A stretch of 32,801 nt of DNA from HGM04593 sp045644465 (GCA_045644465.1 JAZRGV010000060.1:1-32801), one strand, 5' to 3'. Positions 15,140-24,727 are shown, counted from the stretch's first letter. Notes: generated from the letters alone by a model not told the origin. A program made the numbers and translations.

Positions 15140-16717
15140 ATGGAAGATAACAACACACCGAAGAAAAGGACACCACGTCGCCAACAGGCAGCAACAGCAG
15201 TTCCCAAACTAAGCGAGTACGGACACGTACAACCACAGGCTCTCGACATTGAAGAGGCTGTGCTTGGTGCATTGATGATTGACAGCGATGCCATAGGACG
15301 TTTGGGAGGTATGCTTAAGCCCGAATCGTTCTACGACAAGCGTAACCAGTTGCTGTTCGAGGCTATACAGCAGATGGACCTTAACGACCGTCCTATCGAT
15401 ATTCTCACTGTTGCCGAATATATGCGCAGCAAGGGAACACTTGAAGAGGTTGGTGGCCCTGTATATATTGCCCAACTTACCAGCAAGGTGGTATCTTCGG
15501 TGAACATTGAGTATCATGCCAATATCATTGCCCAGAAGAAACTTGCCCGTGACCTTATACGCTTTACCAGCAAGACACAAGTACAGGCATTCGACGAGAC
15601 ACAAGATATTGAGGAACTAATGCAGCAGGCCGAGTCGGAACTCTTTGAAATCTCTCGCCATAATATGCAGAAAGATTATACGCAGATAAACCCTGTAATC
15701 AAGCAGGCTTATGCGCAGATTATGACTGCATCGAAGAATACAAGCGGTATCAGTGGTCTTAGTACCGGATATCATCGTTTGGACAAAATTCTCGCAGGAT
15801 GGCAGCCTACCGACCTTATCATCCTTGCTGCACGTCCTGCGATGGGTAAGACAGCTTTTGCATTGTCGCTTGTGCGTAATATGGCTATCGACCAGGGAAT
15901 ACCTTGTGGTATGTTCTCTCTTGAGATGGGTAATGTGCAGCTCGTGCAGCGTCTTATCTCTAACGTATGTCAGATTTCCGGTGACAAGGTTCGTAGTGGA
16001 CAGCTCGAGAAATATGAATGGGGACAACTCGACAGCAAGATTGTTGCACTGGAGAATGCACCTCTCTACATCGATGATACTCCGCAGCTTTCGGTATTTG
16101 AACTACGTTCAAAGGCTCGTCGTATGGTGCGCGAGCATGGTGTAAAGATGATATTTATCGACTATCTCCAGCTTATGACAGCTAATACCGGTAAGGGTAA
16201 CCGACAGGAGGAAATCAGTACCATCTCGCGTGCGCTGAAAGGTCTTGCCAAGGAGTTGAATATTCCAATTATGGCACTCAGTCAGCTTAACCGTAACGTC
16301 GAGGGCCGAGAGGGTCTGGAAGGTAAGCGTCCACAGCTCAGCGACCTTCGCGAGTCGGGAGCCATTGAGCAGGATGCCGATATCGTTATGTTCGTTAACC
16401 GTCCTGAATACTTCCATATATATAAGGACGGCGATTTCGACTGGCGCGGTAAAGCCGAGATTATCATTGCAAAACACCGTAATGGTGGTCTTGACAATGT
16501 GCCTCTGTTGTTCCGCAAGGAGTATGCGCGTTTCATGAACCTTGATGATGAGACATTGGACCCACCTCCTGGTGATATGCCAGTTATGCGCGTCTCAAAG
16601 ATGAATATGAGCATGCCAATGGATTCGGGTAATGTTCCCGACCTGCCCGACTATCTGCAAGGGCAGTCAATGCCTCCGGAACTCATGGGTGGCGGAAATT
16701 CTCCTGTACCATTTTAA
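15140..16717 (+). CDS. dnaB: Replicative DNA helicase
   Basis: 525 residues. Hexameric 5'-3' helicase of the replication fork. The N-terminal domain (about 28-130, with PQALDIEEAVLGALMID) binds primase and DnaG-like partners. The RecA-like C-terminal domain has Walker A ARPAMGKT (231-238), Walker B MIFIDYLQLM (about 336-345) and the LSQLNRNVEGR and SDLRESGAIEQDAD motifs. The last 50 residues are a Pro/Met/Gly-rich tail. No intein is present, although DnaB is a frequent intein site. It is transcribed alone, between a repeat-rich leader region and a bidirectional terminator. Confidence 0.96.
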   Translation: MEDNNTPKKRTPRRQQAATAVPKLSEYGHVQPQALDIEEAVLGALMIDSDAIGRLGGMLKPESFYDKRNQLLFEAIQQMDLNDRPIDILTVAEYMRSKGTLEEVGGPVYIAQLTSKVVSSVNIEYHANIIAQKKLARDLIRFTSKTQVQAFDETQDIEELMQQAESELFEISRHNMQKDYTQINPVIKQAYAQIMTASKNTSGISGLSTGYHRLDKILAGWQPTDLIILAARPAMGKTAFALSLVRNMAIDQGIPCGMFSLEMGNVQLVQRLISNVCQISGDKVRSGQLEKYEWGQLDSKIVALENAPLYIDDTPQLSVFELRSKARRMVREHGVKMIFIDYLQLMTANTGKGNRQEEISTISRALKGLAKELNIPIMALSQLNRNVEGREGLEGKRPQLSDLRESGAIEQDADIVMFVNRPEYFHIYKDGDFDWRGKAEIIIAKHRNGGLDNVPLLFRKEYARFMNLDDETLDPPPGDMPVMRVSKMNMSMPMDSGNVPDLPDYLQGQSMPPELMGGGNSPVPF

Positions 16718-16755
16718 GTAAAAAAAATGAGCCCTATAAGGCTCATTTTTTTTAC
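16718..16755. terminator. Bidirectional terminator between dnaB and the SDR-to-OMP operon
   Basis: GTAAAAAAAATGAGCC (16718-16733) pairs exactly with GGCTCATTTTTTTTAC (16740-16755). The stem has A/T runs on both sides, begins right after the dnaB stop and lies 16 bp from the end of the convergent gene. Confidence 0.92.
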
Positions 16756-16771
16756 TATATATAGGTTTTTC

Positions 16772-18187
16772 TTAGAACAAGAAGCCTGTGTTTATGTAAA
16801 ACGCGCCGTTGCCGTCCTGTTTTTTGATGACAGGATCTTTGCTGAACTTGCTTACCGGCAAGCCGTATTCAAATGCAACAATGAAGTTCTGGTTCATGAT
16901 GAAACGCAAGCCACCACCTACTGTGATGTGTGGACGGTCGGAAGTAGGGCGGCCTGCCATATAAGCATTATAATCATTCTTAGCTTCTTCATACTTATCG
17001 CCGAGCTGCTCTTTTGTAGCCTTGAACGACATATCGTAATCGCGTGTAACCATTGTACCGTCGCTGAATACGCTCAAACCGAATCCAATATTCTGTTTCC
17101 ACAATGTAAAGTTTACAAAACGCCAACGCAACTCAACGTTATATGTTGCCATATCGAGACCTTGAACGCGGTTACGCATCAAACCACGCACTGTACGGTA
17201 GCCACCCATACCGTCGCGGTCGTATGTGTTACCCATGACGGTGATATATGGCATCGCATAGTATGGTGTATAGTTTCCGAATGTACCTTCGTAGTTCAAA
17301 CGATAGGCAAAGGTAAGCACGTCGTTCTTTACAATGGGTACATAATGACGGAATGTAGCAGAGTAGCGATAGTGTGGGTGTGTTGTTCCCAACCATTTTG
17401 GTGAAAGGCTAACGTGTGCTTCGGCCCATATACCTCTTGATGGTGCGCCTTCCTTGTCGCGTGTGTCGAAGAGCAAACCAACGCGTAATGTGCTGTTGAG
17501 TCCACCCCAAGCTTCGTCTTCTGAGATGATTCCCCACTGGCGATATAGGTCGAACATTGTAGGCTCATCTACAGGGTAAAGCTTATCTTCGGCTTTGTTC
17601 TTGTTTATCTTGTCAAGGTTCAAAGCGTGTACTTTATTATATCCCTGCTTGATATAATGCAACTGGTAACCGGCTTCCCAAAAGAGTTTCTTCTTCCAGA
17701 TGTTGCCTATGAAATCGCTCTTGAAAAGGAATGTAAGGCGGTTTACGCGATACTTTGGATTGTATTTTTTCGATCCAAAATTGTTGAAATCGTAATATGC
17801 CTCGTAACCGTTGAATCCATAGAAATCCATAGCCTTGTCATTGACAAGTGTTGCTGTAGCACACCAGCGAACTCCGGGAATAAGGAACTTATTGTCATAG
17901 TTTACAACAAATAGCTGTGAACCCTTTGTAAAGAACGAAGCTTCCATATATAGCTTCTGGCGTGTGTTGGGATACATGCTGCCATCGCCAAAGTCATAGA
18001 CGTTCATCAATGCGCCAACCTGAAAACCTTTGTCGGCATCGAATGCCACAATGGGGAAGGGGCCTATGTTATATCCGGTCTTTACAATCTCTTTCTTTTC
18101 TGTATTTTCAACATTGTTGTCTTGTGCATTTGCTGTAGTAAACAACAATGCCATTGCTAACAGTGTCAATACCTTTCTTGTTTTCAT
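16772..18187 (-). CDS. Outer-membrane beta-barrel of the Omp85/BamA superfamily (barrel only)
   Basis: 471 residues. Signal peptide of about 21 residues (FTTANA). No POTRA repeats; the mature part goes straight into barrel strands. Omp85-like features include LLFDTRDKEGAPSRGIWAEA, GGYRTVRGL (the RGF/RGY-type loop motif) and a C-terminal phenylalanine (YINTGFLF), which is the barrel signature for BAM recognition. Similar POTRA-less 'surface antigen' proteins are common in Bacteroidota. A role in passing a lipid or protein to the outer leaflet is possible. It is last in a five-gene operon, 11 bp after the acyltransferase gene. Confidence 0.8.
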   Translation of the reverse strand: MKTRKVLTLLAMALLFTTANAQDNNVENTEKKEIVKTGYNIGPFPIVAFDADKGFQVGALMNVYDFGDGSMYPNTRQKLYMEASFFTKGSQLFVVNYDNKFLIPGVRWCATATLVNDKAMDFYGFNGYEAYYDFNNFGSKKYNPKYRVNRLTFLFKSDFIGNIWKKKLFWEAGYQLHYIKQGYNKVHALNLDKINKNKAEDKLYPVDEPTMFDLYRQWGIISEDEAWGGLNSTLRVGLLFDTRDKEGAPSRGIWAEAHVSLSPKWLGTTHPHYRYSATFRHYVPIVKNDVLTFAYRLNYEGTFGNYTPYYAMPYITVMGNTYDRDGMGGYRTVRGLMRNRVQGLDMATYNVELRWRFVNFTLWKQNIGFGLSVFSDGTMVTRDYDMSFKATKEQLGDKYEEAKNDYNAYMAGRPTSDRPHITVGGGLRFIMNQNFIVAFEYGLPVSKFSKDPVIKKQDGNGAFYINTGFLF

Positions 18188-18198
18188 AATTGTTTGTG

Positions 18199-19515
18199 TT
18201 ATTTGAACATTATATCTCTAATCTCTTTGTGTATAGCTTTCAATGGCTTGTTGCAGCATAGTCTAAAATCCGAAACCATTATACGCACAGCTCTGTAGGC
18301 ATCGTGAACGATGAATGGAGCCGGCAACAGAAGCAGTGTCAAAGGCAACGCCCATTGCCATGGCAGACATATATATGCTATAATGGAATAAATTATCATA
18401 AGCAACGGCCATATTACAAGATTTACCACCATACGTACCGAGTTACGGAATGCCTGATCTTTGAATTTCTTAAAAATAGTGTTGCATAGCAGTGTAACAG
18501 GAAGTGTGAATATTGCTGCGGCAAGAGTGTAGGGCAGAGTAACAAGCAGCAACAACGACTTGAAGATGTTGCACACTGCTGTGTGTCGTGAAACAACAGA
18601 TTTTAAACTGATAGCTTTTGCCTTGCGCATCTTTGCAGCTTTGTTACCCAGCGAAATAAGCTTCTCTGCAACTTCGGGGTTGTTAGCCTTGAGTTCGGCA
18701 ATCTGTTTTACTGTTCTGTTGTTTGCGGCTGCTTCTGCAACCATTTTATGTACCTTCTTGTTTGTGCTGTTCTTGAGTTGCTCTTTTAGCACAACAGCAC
18801 ATATATCGTATGTTGCATCATACTCCTCGTTGTTTGGAATATAGACAATACTCTTTTTCATTCCTTCGTCGAGAGCCACGCGCATCACGTTCATAAGCTC
18901 CTGAGGTGTTTTTTCGCTGTTCTGTTCAATGAAATCGCTTACCTTCAGAGGCTCTCCGAACTGCACATGTGCTGTTGAACGGTAACGCCAGAAACTGCCG
19001 TAGCGGATACCTACAGGCACAATATATAGTGGCATATCGGGCATGAGGTCCTGCGCCTGCAGGGCTATACGGAATATACCTTTTGATATTGGCAGAAGAG
19101 AGTATTTTGTTTGATGTGTACCTTCGGGGAATATACAGAACGGTATCTTGTCCTTGAGAACATCGGTAGCCTGTTCTATTGTCTTGTTATTCTTCTTCAC
19201 CTCGTCGAAGCCGTCACGCATGCGCATAATCGGCATTATCTTGAAGAAACGGAAAATCTTGGCGAGAGTGGGGTTCTTGAAAATGTCGGCACGGGCAACA
19301 AAAACCTTTGGTTTTTGGTTGCATGCCAATATAACCAAGGCGTCCATAAGAGTTCCTGTGTGGTTGGGTGCAAAGATAACAGCACCGTCGCTTGGTACAT
19401 TTTCGAAACCTGAATATTTTATTTTGCGGTACGACAACTTCAAAACAGCATCGACATAACGATGCAAGAAGTTGTACCATCCGTTATTGTCCTGAATTTT
19501 TCTCTTTTTAGCCAT
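18199..19515 (-). CDS. PlsC-like 1-acylglycerol-3-phosphate acyltransferase with C-terminal membrane domain
   Basis: 438 residues. The acyltransferase core has NHTGTLMD (the NHx4D box, His52 and Asp58), MRMRDGF at about 97-103 and FPEGTH at 129-134. The usual PlsC length is about 240. Here another 200 residues follow: a charged helical part (about 220-300), two or three hydrophobic segments (about 315-345 and 360-410) and a short tail. Similar long forms occur in Bacteroidota and are thought to acylate lysophosphatidate or another glycerol acceptor at the inner membrane. The operon context (SDR, ALDH, transporter) leaves open another acceptor. Gaps to both neighbours are about 10 bp. Confidence 0.85.
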   Translation of the reverse strand: MAKKRKIQDNNGWYNFLHRYVDAVLKLSYRKIKYSGFENVPSDGAVIFAPNHTGTLMDALVILACNQKPKVFVARADIFKNPTLAKIFRFFKIMPIMRMRDGFDEVKKNNKTIEQATDVLKDKIPFCIFPEGTHQTKYSLLPISKGIFRIALQAQDLMPDMPLYIVPVGIRYGSFWRYRSTAHVQFGEPLKVSDFIEQNSEKTPQELMNVMRVALDEGMKKSIVYIPNNEEYDATYDICAVVLKEQLKNSTNKKVHKMVAEAAANNRTVKQIAELKANNPEVAEKLISLGNKAAKMRKAKAISLKSVVSRHTAVCNIFKSLLLLVTLPYTLAAAIFTLPVTLLCNTIFKKFKDQAFRNSVRMVVNLVIWPLLMIIYSIIAYICLPWQWALPLTLLLLPAPFIVHDAYRAVRIMVSDFRLCCNKPLKAIHKEIRDIMFK

Positions 19516-19525
19516 AAGTGTGATA

Positions 19526-20494
19526 TTAATCTTTCAATGGTGAACGACGGAATATTGTCGCAACAGACAATCCCGAAACAATGTGCCATACGCCCCATAG
19601 TGCAGTAACGATAATCATACCGCCATTCTCTTTCCACTGTTCGGGTGGGAAAATAGCCGGGTTAAGCAACAGAGCAAGGCCAAGGCCTGAATTCTGGATA
19701 CCTGTTTCAATTGTCAAAGAACGACGGTCGCGCACAGGCACTCGTGCTGTTTTTCCTAAGAAATATCCTGTACTCAATGCCATTGCATTGTGTATTACCA
19801 CAACCAACAGACAAACAAGAATACCGGCATATACATCCCAACGCTGCTCAAAGCCCGACAGTACTTGTGAAAGTGATACAATGACCATTGCTATAAAAAG
19901 CAAGATTGATAGCACAGATGTGGGTTTTGTAAGTTTCTTGGCAAAGTTGGGGAAGTAGTGCGAAACAAGCATACCAAGCACAATAGGGAATCCTAAAATA
20001 AGAATTATCTGTGACAGCATATCACCGAATGGGATGTCAAGCTCGGGAATAGACTTCTTTATCTCGGCAAAACGCAGATAGTGTGAGCCCCAGAACCAGA
20101 AGTTCAACGGAGTGATGATTGATGCAAAAAGGGTTGTAACAGCAGTCATTGACACTGAAAGCTCGATGTTGCCTTTTGAGTGTGCCGAAAGGAAGTTCGA
20201 CATGTTACCACCCGGGCACGATGCTACAAGAATCATACCAATGGCAACCATTGGAGTTATTATGGGGTTAAGGACTATCGCCAGCAGGCAAGTTAAGGCC
20301 GGGAGTGCCACCCACTGTGAAAGTAAACCTACAATCACCGACGTCGGCTTTTTGAATACGCTTTTAAATGTGCGTACTTTGATGCCCAAAGCAACGCCGA
20401 ACATTACAAAGGCAAGAATGAAATTCACAACCAACATTCCACCTTGTGTGAGATTCACATGGAGCGAATCGAGAAATTCTAAGTGTTCTTTCAT
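19526..20494 (-). CDS. BASS family transporter (bile acid:sodium symporter-like)
   Basis: 322 residues with nine or ten hydrophobic helices. Family motifs include ASCPGGNMSNFLSAHSKGN (about 90-108), the unwound-helix motif that forms a sodium site, and the second repeat IETGIQNSGLGLALL. Members carry bile acids, pantoate, keto-acids or other organic anions with sodium. The family name does not fix the substrate here. It lies in the middle of an operon with an SDR, an aldehyde dehydrogenase and an acyltransferase, which suggests a hydrophobic carboxylate or a precursor. Confidence 0.85.
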   Translation of the reverse strand: MKEHLEFLDSLHVNLTQGGMLVVNFILAFVMFGVALGIKVRTFKSVFKKPTSVIVGLLSQWVALPALTCLLAIVLNPIITPMVAIGMILVASCPGGNMSNFLSAHSKGNIELSVSMTAVTTLFASIITPLNFWFWGSHYLRFAEIKKSIPELDIPFGDMLSQIILILGFPIVLGMLVSHYFPNFAKKLTKPTSVLSILLFIAMVIVSLSQVLSGFEQRWDVYAGILVCLLVVVIHNAMALSTGYFLGKTARVPVRDRRSLTIETGIQNSGLGLALLLNPAIFPPEQWKENGGMIIVTALWGVWHIVSGLSVATIFRRSPLKD

Positions 20495-20526
20495 TGTAAT
20501 AATATTTTTGTGTTTGTTCTTTTATT

Positions 20527-21909
20527 TTACAATAACTTCTTAACCAAACCGAACATCCTGTATGGCATATACCGGAAGGGAAGGTCGAGCCACGTAGGTG
20601 TTGTAACAACTGCTCTCTGGTGCGAGAATGCCTCGAAACTGAGCTTGCCATGATAGTGTCCCATACCCGAATTACCGACACCACCGAAAGGCATATTCTC
20701 GTTGGCAATGTGCATAATGGCATCGTTTATACACGAGCCACCTGCCGAGGTGAGTCGTATAATCTCTTTGCCATCTTTTGCTTTTCCAAAGTAATAGAGT
20801 GCAAGAGGCTTTTCCCTTTCGCGTACAAAAGTAACAACTTCGTCGCGATTCTCAAAAGGAATTATCGGTAATATGGGGCCAAAAATTTCTTCATTCATCA
20901 CCGGCGAAGTCAATGGAACGTCGGTAAGCAGTGTGGGATGGATGAAACGTTCTGTAGCATCGGCCTCTCCGCCATAGACAATATTTCCATCTTTCAAATA
21001 GCCCTTGACGCGCTCGAAAGCCTTATCATTAACCAAACGCACATAATGGCGGCTCTGCTTTATATCGTTGCCGTGCAGTTGCCTGATAGAGTTAGCAAAC
21101 TCTGCAATAAACTCGTCGATTTTGCTCTTGTGGATAAGCAGATAGTCGGGAGCAATGCATGTTTGGCCGGCATTGAGAGTCTTTCCCCATGCAATGCGCT
21201 TTGCCGAAACCTTGATGTCGGCATCCTTGTCTATGATACAAGGGCTTTTGCCACCAAGCTCAAGCACAACAGGAGTGAGGTGCTTTGATGCTGCGCCCAT
21301 AACAAGTTTGCCAAGTTGCGGACTACCGGTGAAGAATATTATATCGAAACGATTTTCCAATAGAGCCTCATTTACAACTCTGTTGCCCTGTATAACGGCT
21401 ATATAGCGTTTGTCGAATGTGGCGGAAATCATCTCTTCGATGACTGTAGAAACGTTGGGAACGTAGGGCGATGGCTTGAGAATTGCCGTACAACCCGATG
21501 ATATTGCACCAATAAGCGGATTCAGCAACAACTGAACGGGGTAGTTCCATGGAGAGATGATTAGCGCATTGCCCAACGGCTCACTTACCACGCAGCTACG
21601 CGACGGCAACATCTTTATAGGAGTACATACGCTACGTTTGCGCATCCAGCAACGCAAGTGCTTGATGTGGTTCTTTATCTCGCCTGTAACAATACTCAAT
21701 TCGGTGAGTATGGCCTCTTCGGCCGACTTGTGCAAATCGTTCCACAATGCCTCGCATAGTGGCTTTTCCCATTCCTTAAGAGCTGTACTCAGCTTTTTAA
21801 GCTGTTCTTTGCGGAATTTGTAGTCCAGCGTGGTGTTGCTTGCAAAGAACTGACGCTGTGAAGCGACAATCTCCTTAATATCTTGAATAGCAGTATTTTC
21901 TATCTTCAT
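20527..21909 (-). CDS. Aldehyde dehydrogenase, class 3-like
   Basis: 460 residues, the short form without the N-terminal extension, as in ALDH3 fatty or aromatic aldehyde dehydrogenases. Catalytic residues: general base Glu217 in LELGGKSP, nucleophile Cys251 in NAGQTCIAPDY. ISPWNYP (118-124) and FTGSPQLGK (193-201) bind NAD(P). The C-terminal FGGVGNSGMGHYHG is typical. It oxidises an aldehyde to its acid. It overlaps the SDR gene by 4 bp (ATGA), so alcohol to aldehyde to acid by the pair is plausible. Substrate unknown. Confident about family. Confidence 0.93.
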   Translation of the reverse strand: MKIENTAIQDIKEIVASQRQFFASNTTLDYKFRKEQLKKLSTALKEWEKPLCEALWNDLHKSAEEAILTELSIVTGEIKNHIKHLRCWMRKRSVCTPIKMLPSRSCVVSEPLGNALIISPWNYPVQLLLNPLIGAISSGCTAILKPSPYVPNVSTVIEEMISATFDKRYIAVIQGNRVVNEALLENRFDIIFFTGSPQLGKLVMGAASKHLTPVVLELGGKSPCIIDKDADIKVSAKRIAWGKTLNAGQTCIAPDYLLIHKSKIDEFIAEFANSIRQLHGNDIKQSRHYVRLVNDKAFERVKGYLKDGNIVYGGEADATERFIHPTLLTDVPLTSPVMNEEIFGPILPIIPFENRDEVVTFVREREKPLALYYFGKAKDGKEIIRLTSAGGSCINDAIMHIANENMPFGGVGNSGMGHYHGKLSFEAFSHQRAVVTTPTWLDLPFRYMPYRMFGLVKKLL

Positions 21910-22718
21910 TTTTTGCGTCCTGTAAAGTTATCCATTGCATGGAAAATACCAACGACCTCTCCAAAGATATAATCAAAAATTGAAGTAGGCAACAAAGCTT
22001 GGCAAAAACGAATAAAATGATAGCCGAAAGGGAGTCCCTTGAAGTTCTTGTTTTTCTCTATTGCTCTGATGATGCTCTTTGCCGTTGGCTCAGGTTTAAG
22101 AATTGGGAAGAAACGTGATTTTACACCGTCGAACATACCTGTGTTGATGAAGTAGGGGGCAATGGTTGTAAAACGTGCCTTGCTCTTCATCTGTTTCAAT
22201 TCGATGCGTACGCTGTCGCTCCATCCTATAACACCCCATTTGCTTGCTGCGTAAACCGACATTCTTGGATTGGAAATCATACCGGCCGCCGATGCAATGT
22301 TGCATACATGGCCATGGTTGCGTTCTATCATTCCCGGGAAGAATTGCTGTGCTACAATCATTGGAGCAATAGTGTTTATTTTTATAGTACGCTCAATCTC
22401 ATCGGTTGTGAGCTTGTCGAAGGTAGAGTTACTTGTTACAATGCCGGCACAGTTGATGACTATATCAACGTTGCCACACTCTTTCATCGTTTTTTCGGCA
22501 ATTTCCTTTACCATATTGCTGTCCGATACATCCACTCTGTAACCTGTTACCTTGCCTATATTCTTATATTCATTAACGGTTGCAGCAATGCTGGCCTCAT
22601 TGATATCCCAAATCACCAATTGTCGCGCACCCTTTTCGAGCGACAAACGTCCCATAATTTTACCAATGCCCGATGCGCCGCCTGTTATAAGCACACAATT
22701 GCCTTTGACTTTAGTCAT
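21906..22718 (-). CDS. Short-chain dehydrogenase/reductase (classical SDR)
   Basis: 270 residues, Rossmann fold. The cofactor motif is TGGASGIG (12-19). Asp38 at the end of strand 2 (VIWDIN) favours NAD over NADP. The NCAG motif is at 89-92, and the catalytic Ser143, Tyr156 and Lys160 (YAASK) are complete. The C-terminal 40 residues (LPTSIFDYIFGEVVGIFHAMD) are hydrophobic and may touch the membrane, like retinol- and 17-beta-HSD11-type SDRs that act on lipid alcohols or sterols. It is the first gene of the five-gene operon and overlaps the ALDH gene by 4 bp. Confidence 0.92.
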   Translation of the reverse strand: MTKVKGNCVLITGGASGIGKIMGRLSLEKGARQLVIWDINEASIAATVNEYKNIGKVTGYRVDVSDSNMVKEIAEKTMKECGNVDIVINCAGIVTSNSTFDKLTTDEIERTIKINTIAPMIVAQQFFPGMIERNHGHVCNIASAAGMISNPRMSVYAASKWGVIGWSDSVRIELKQMKSKARFTTIAPYFINTGMFDGVKSRFFPILKPEPTAKSIIRAIEKNKNFKGLPFGYHFIRFCQALLPTSIFDYIFGEVVGIFHAMDNFTGRKK

Positions 22719-22767
22719 AATAGAATGTTTTTTATGTAAAAATTGTAAAATTGTTCTAAAACGGGCG

Positions 22768-22775
22768 CAAAGTTA
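22768..22775 (-). promoter_or_regulatory. -7 box of the SDR-to-OMP operon
   Basis: TAACTTTG on the minus strand fits TAnnTTTG, about 50 nt before the SDR start. The nearest TTTG upstream (22788-22791) is too close for the usual spacing. Confidence 0.5.
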
Positions 22776-22890
22776 GTTTAAAAAGAACAAAGAAATAATG
22801 CTTTTTTCTATCATTGTTGTACGAAGTATTATGTGTTATGTTAATTTGTGTTTAGAAAAGCATGATATTTCCTTATGTTGTTCTTTTTCT

Positions 22891-24219
22891 TCATTTGATG
22901 GTCTTGAATGGTAGGCCGTCTATGTGTTCTATAGGGAACTGTCCTTCGATGAGTCCGCTTATTATGGTGTCGCGTGCTCCCGATGCCTGATAAGGGTATA
23001 GTTCGAATAGAGGCATAACCGATGCAAAATGTTCCATAATTTCCGACTGTATGCTTTCGTACTCGCTCCATTCGGTTGTTTTTGTAAAACAATAGAATTG
23101 TATGGGGAGTCCGGCTTCGGTGGGTTCGAGCGAGCGTACCATAATAATCATATCATTACGTATCATTGGGTGGCTGTGCAGATAAATATCGGCATAGGCT
23201 CTGAATAACCCGGCATTGGTCTCAATATTTCCGTTGGTATATGGGGTATTGCTGTGGTTTTCGCCGGGAGGTCTGTTGGCAGCCTCTTCGTTTTTCTTTT
23301 CTATATATTCGCATAAACCTTTGTCGAAACGCATCAGGCGTTGCAACATCTTTTCGTTGCAAGGTTTTATGTGGTCGAGCTTTATTGTATATCCGCGAGC
23401 TATACGTCTGCCGCCGCTCTCACTCATTCCGCGCCAATTGACGAAACTCTGGTTAATGAGTGTGTAGGGTGGAATAGTGGCTATAGTGTTATCCCAATTG
23501 CGTACCTTAACAATAGTTAGCGATATATCGAATACGTTTCCATTGATACCTGTTCCAGGTATCTCAATCCAGTCGCCAAGGCGCACCATGTCGTTCTCGA
23601 GCAACAGAAAACCGCCAACAAAGCCCATTATGCTATCTTTTGCTATGAGCATAAGCACCGCAGCAAAAGCTCCCAGGCCGCCTATGAGATAAACCGGCGA
23701 CTTGTTGGTGAGTATTGATATTATGATTATTGCAGCAATGAGTATCACTACAACACGTGTTATCTGCAGAAAACCTTTTATAGGCCTGTCGTGGTATCTG
23801 CTGTTGGTAAATGCCGATTCTCCAATTGTAATAAGCAATGTGTTTATATTTATAACCACACACACAATAAACCATATCCAGGTGATGTTCTCGGCATAGT
23901 GCAACAAAGTAGGCTTGTTGGCAAGCAGCAGAGGAAGCATAACCTCCACGAATATTGGCGGAACGATATAGCACAGCCTGCGTAGCCGTTTACCTTTTAT
24001 TATATAAATAAGAAATTCGTAATGTTTGCGGCCGGCTATGCGCTTGCACAAGAAAAGAGATATTCTGTAAATAACCTCCATTATGACAAATGCTACAACA
24101 AACATAATACACAAAAGTATAACTACTTCAAACCTTGTGAGGAACTCTTCGGAAACTCCTATGCTTTTTAATAGGTTGCTAATGAGTTTGTGAAGCCACA
24201 ATACAATATTCTTCTCCAT
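22891..24219 (-). CDS. Mechanosensitive ion channel, MscS family (YbdG-like)
   Basis: 442 residues. The N-terminal half has five hydrophobic segments. The pore helix region reads GLGAFAAVLMLIAKDSIMGFVGG (about 183-205), followed by the MscS beta domain (ENDMVRLGDWIEIPGTGINGNVFDISL). IPPYTLINQSFVNWRGMSESGGRR is the hallmark of the E. coli YbdG branch (MscM-type, small conductance), including its insertion after the beta domain. It releases solutes upon membrane tension. It is transcribed alone, divergent from the thioesterase gene. The next gene on this strand is 172 bp further on, with its own promoter. Confidence 0.92.
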   Translation of the reverse strand: MEKNIVLWLHKLISNLLKSIGVSEEFLTRFEVVILLCIMFVVAFVIMEVIYRISLFLCKRIAGRKHYEFLIYIIKGKRLRRLCYIVPPIFVEVMLPLLLANKPTLLHYAENITWIWFIVCVVININTLLITIGESAFTNSRYHDRPIKGFLQITRVVVILIAAIIIISILTNKSPVYLIGGLGAFAAVLMLIAKDSIMGFVGGFLLLENDMVRLGDWIEIPGTGINGNVFDISLTIVKVRNWDNTIATIPPYTLINQSFVNWRGMSESGGRRIARGYTIKLDHIKPCNEKMLQRLMRFDKGLCEYIEKKNEEAANRPPGENHSNTPYTNGNIETNAGLFRAYADIYLHSHPMIRNDMIIMVRSLEPTEAGLPIQFYCFTKTTEWSEYESIQSEIMEHFASVMPLFELYPYQASGARDTIISGLIEGQFPIEHIDGLPFKTIK

Positions 24220-24302
24220 TGTTTTTTACACTATAACAAACAAAGGAGTATCTGTTTTTTTAAATATGGTTGAAATATTTTCTCACTTCTCCAAATTTTG
24301 CA

Positions 24303-24310
24303 TACTTTCG
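24303..24310 (+). promoter_or_regulatory. -7 box of the thioesterase gene
   Basis: TACTTTCG is the TTCG variant of TAnnTTTG and lies 24 nt before the ATG at 24335, in the divergent region shared with the mechanosensitive channel gene. Confidence 0.45.
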
Positions 24311-24334
24311 CAAAAAGAATAAAAACAAAAAGAT

Positions 24335-24706
24335 ATGCTAAAAGAAGGATTGGAATATACAAGTGAGGTGGTTGTAATACCGGCTAATTGTGCATCGGCT
24401 GTGGGGTCGGGCGGTCTTAATGTGTTTGCTACGCCATCGATGGTCGCTTTAATGGAGAATGCAGCCATGAACTGTGTTGCGCCATACTTGCCCGAAGGCT
24501 CAACAACTGTTGGAGCCGAAATAAGCACAACCCACATCAAACCCTCGGCGCTTGGTGCCACAATCAAAGCTGTGGCAAAACTTACAGCTGTAGAAGGCCG
24601 CAAATTACAGTTTGATGTCGAAGCCTATGATGGCGACAACTGCATAGGAAAAGGAACGCATGTGCGTTTTATTGTGGATATAGAACGATTTATGTCGAAG
24701 CTGTAA
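24335..24706 (+). CDS. FlK-like hotdog-fold thioesterase family protein
   Basis: 123 residues, a single hotdog domain. The region GSGGLNVFATPSMVALMENAAMN (about 29-51) holds the active-site segment of FlK (fluoroacetyl-CoA thioesterase) relatives: a Thr/Ser followed by Glu in the long helix. TTVGAEISTTHIKPSALGA gives the Thr/His motif. It hydrolyses an acyl-CoA, probably a small one; the true substrate in Bacteroidota is unknown. It is a single gene between divergent and convergent neighbours. Confidence 0.85.
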   Translation: MLKEGLEYTSEVVVIPANCASAVGSGGLNVFATPSMVALMENAAMNCVAPYLPEGSTTVGAEISTTHIKPSALGATIKAVAKLTAVEGRKLQFDVEAYDGDNCIGKGTHVRFIVDIERFMSKL

Positions 24707-24727
24707 TACCTTTTTTATCGCTGTTCC

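Noticed and set aside
17329..17568. Open frames antisense to the Omp85-like gene
   Set aside because: Shadow frames of a real gene; no domains, codon pattern follows the opposite strand.
20527..21909. A dedicated bile-acid degradation cluster
   Set aside because: The BASS name alone does not prove bile acids; no bai-type or steroid-specific genes are visible, so only a general lipid-alcohol role is suggested.
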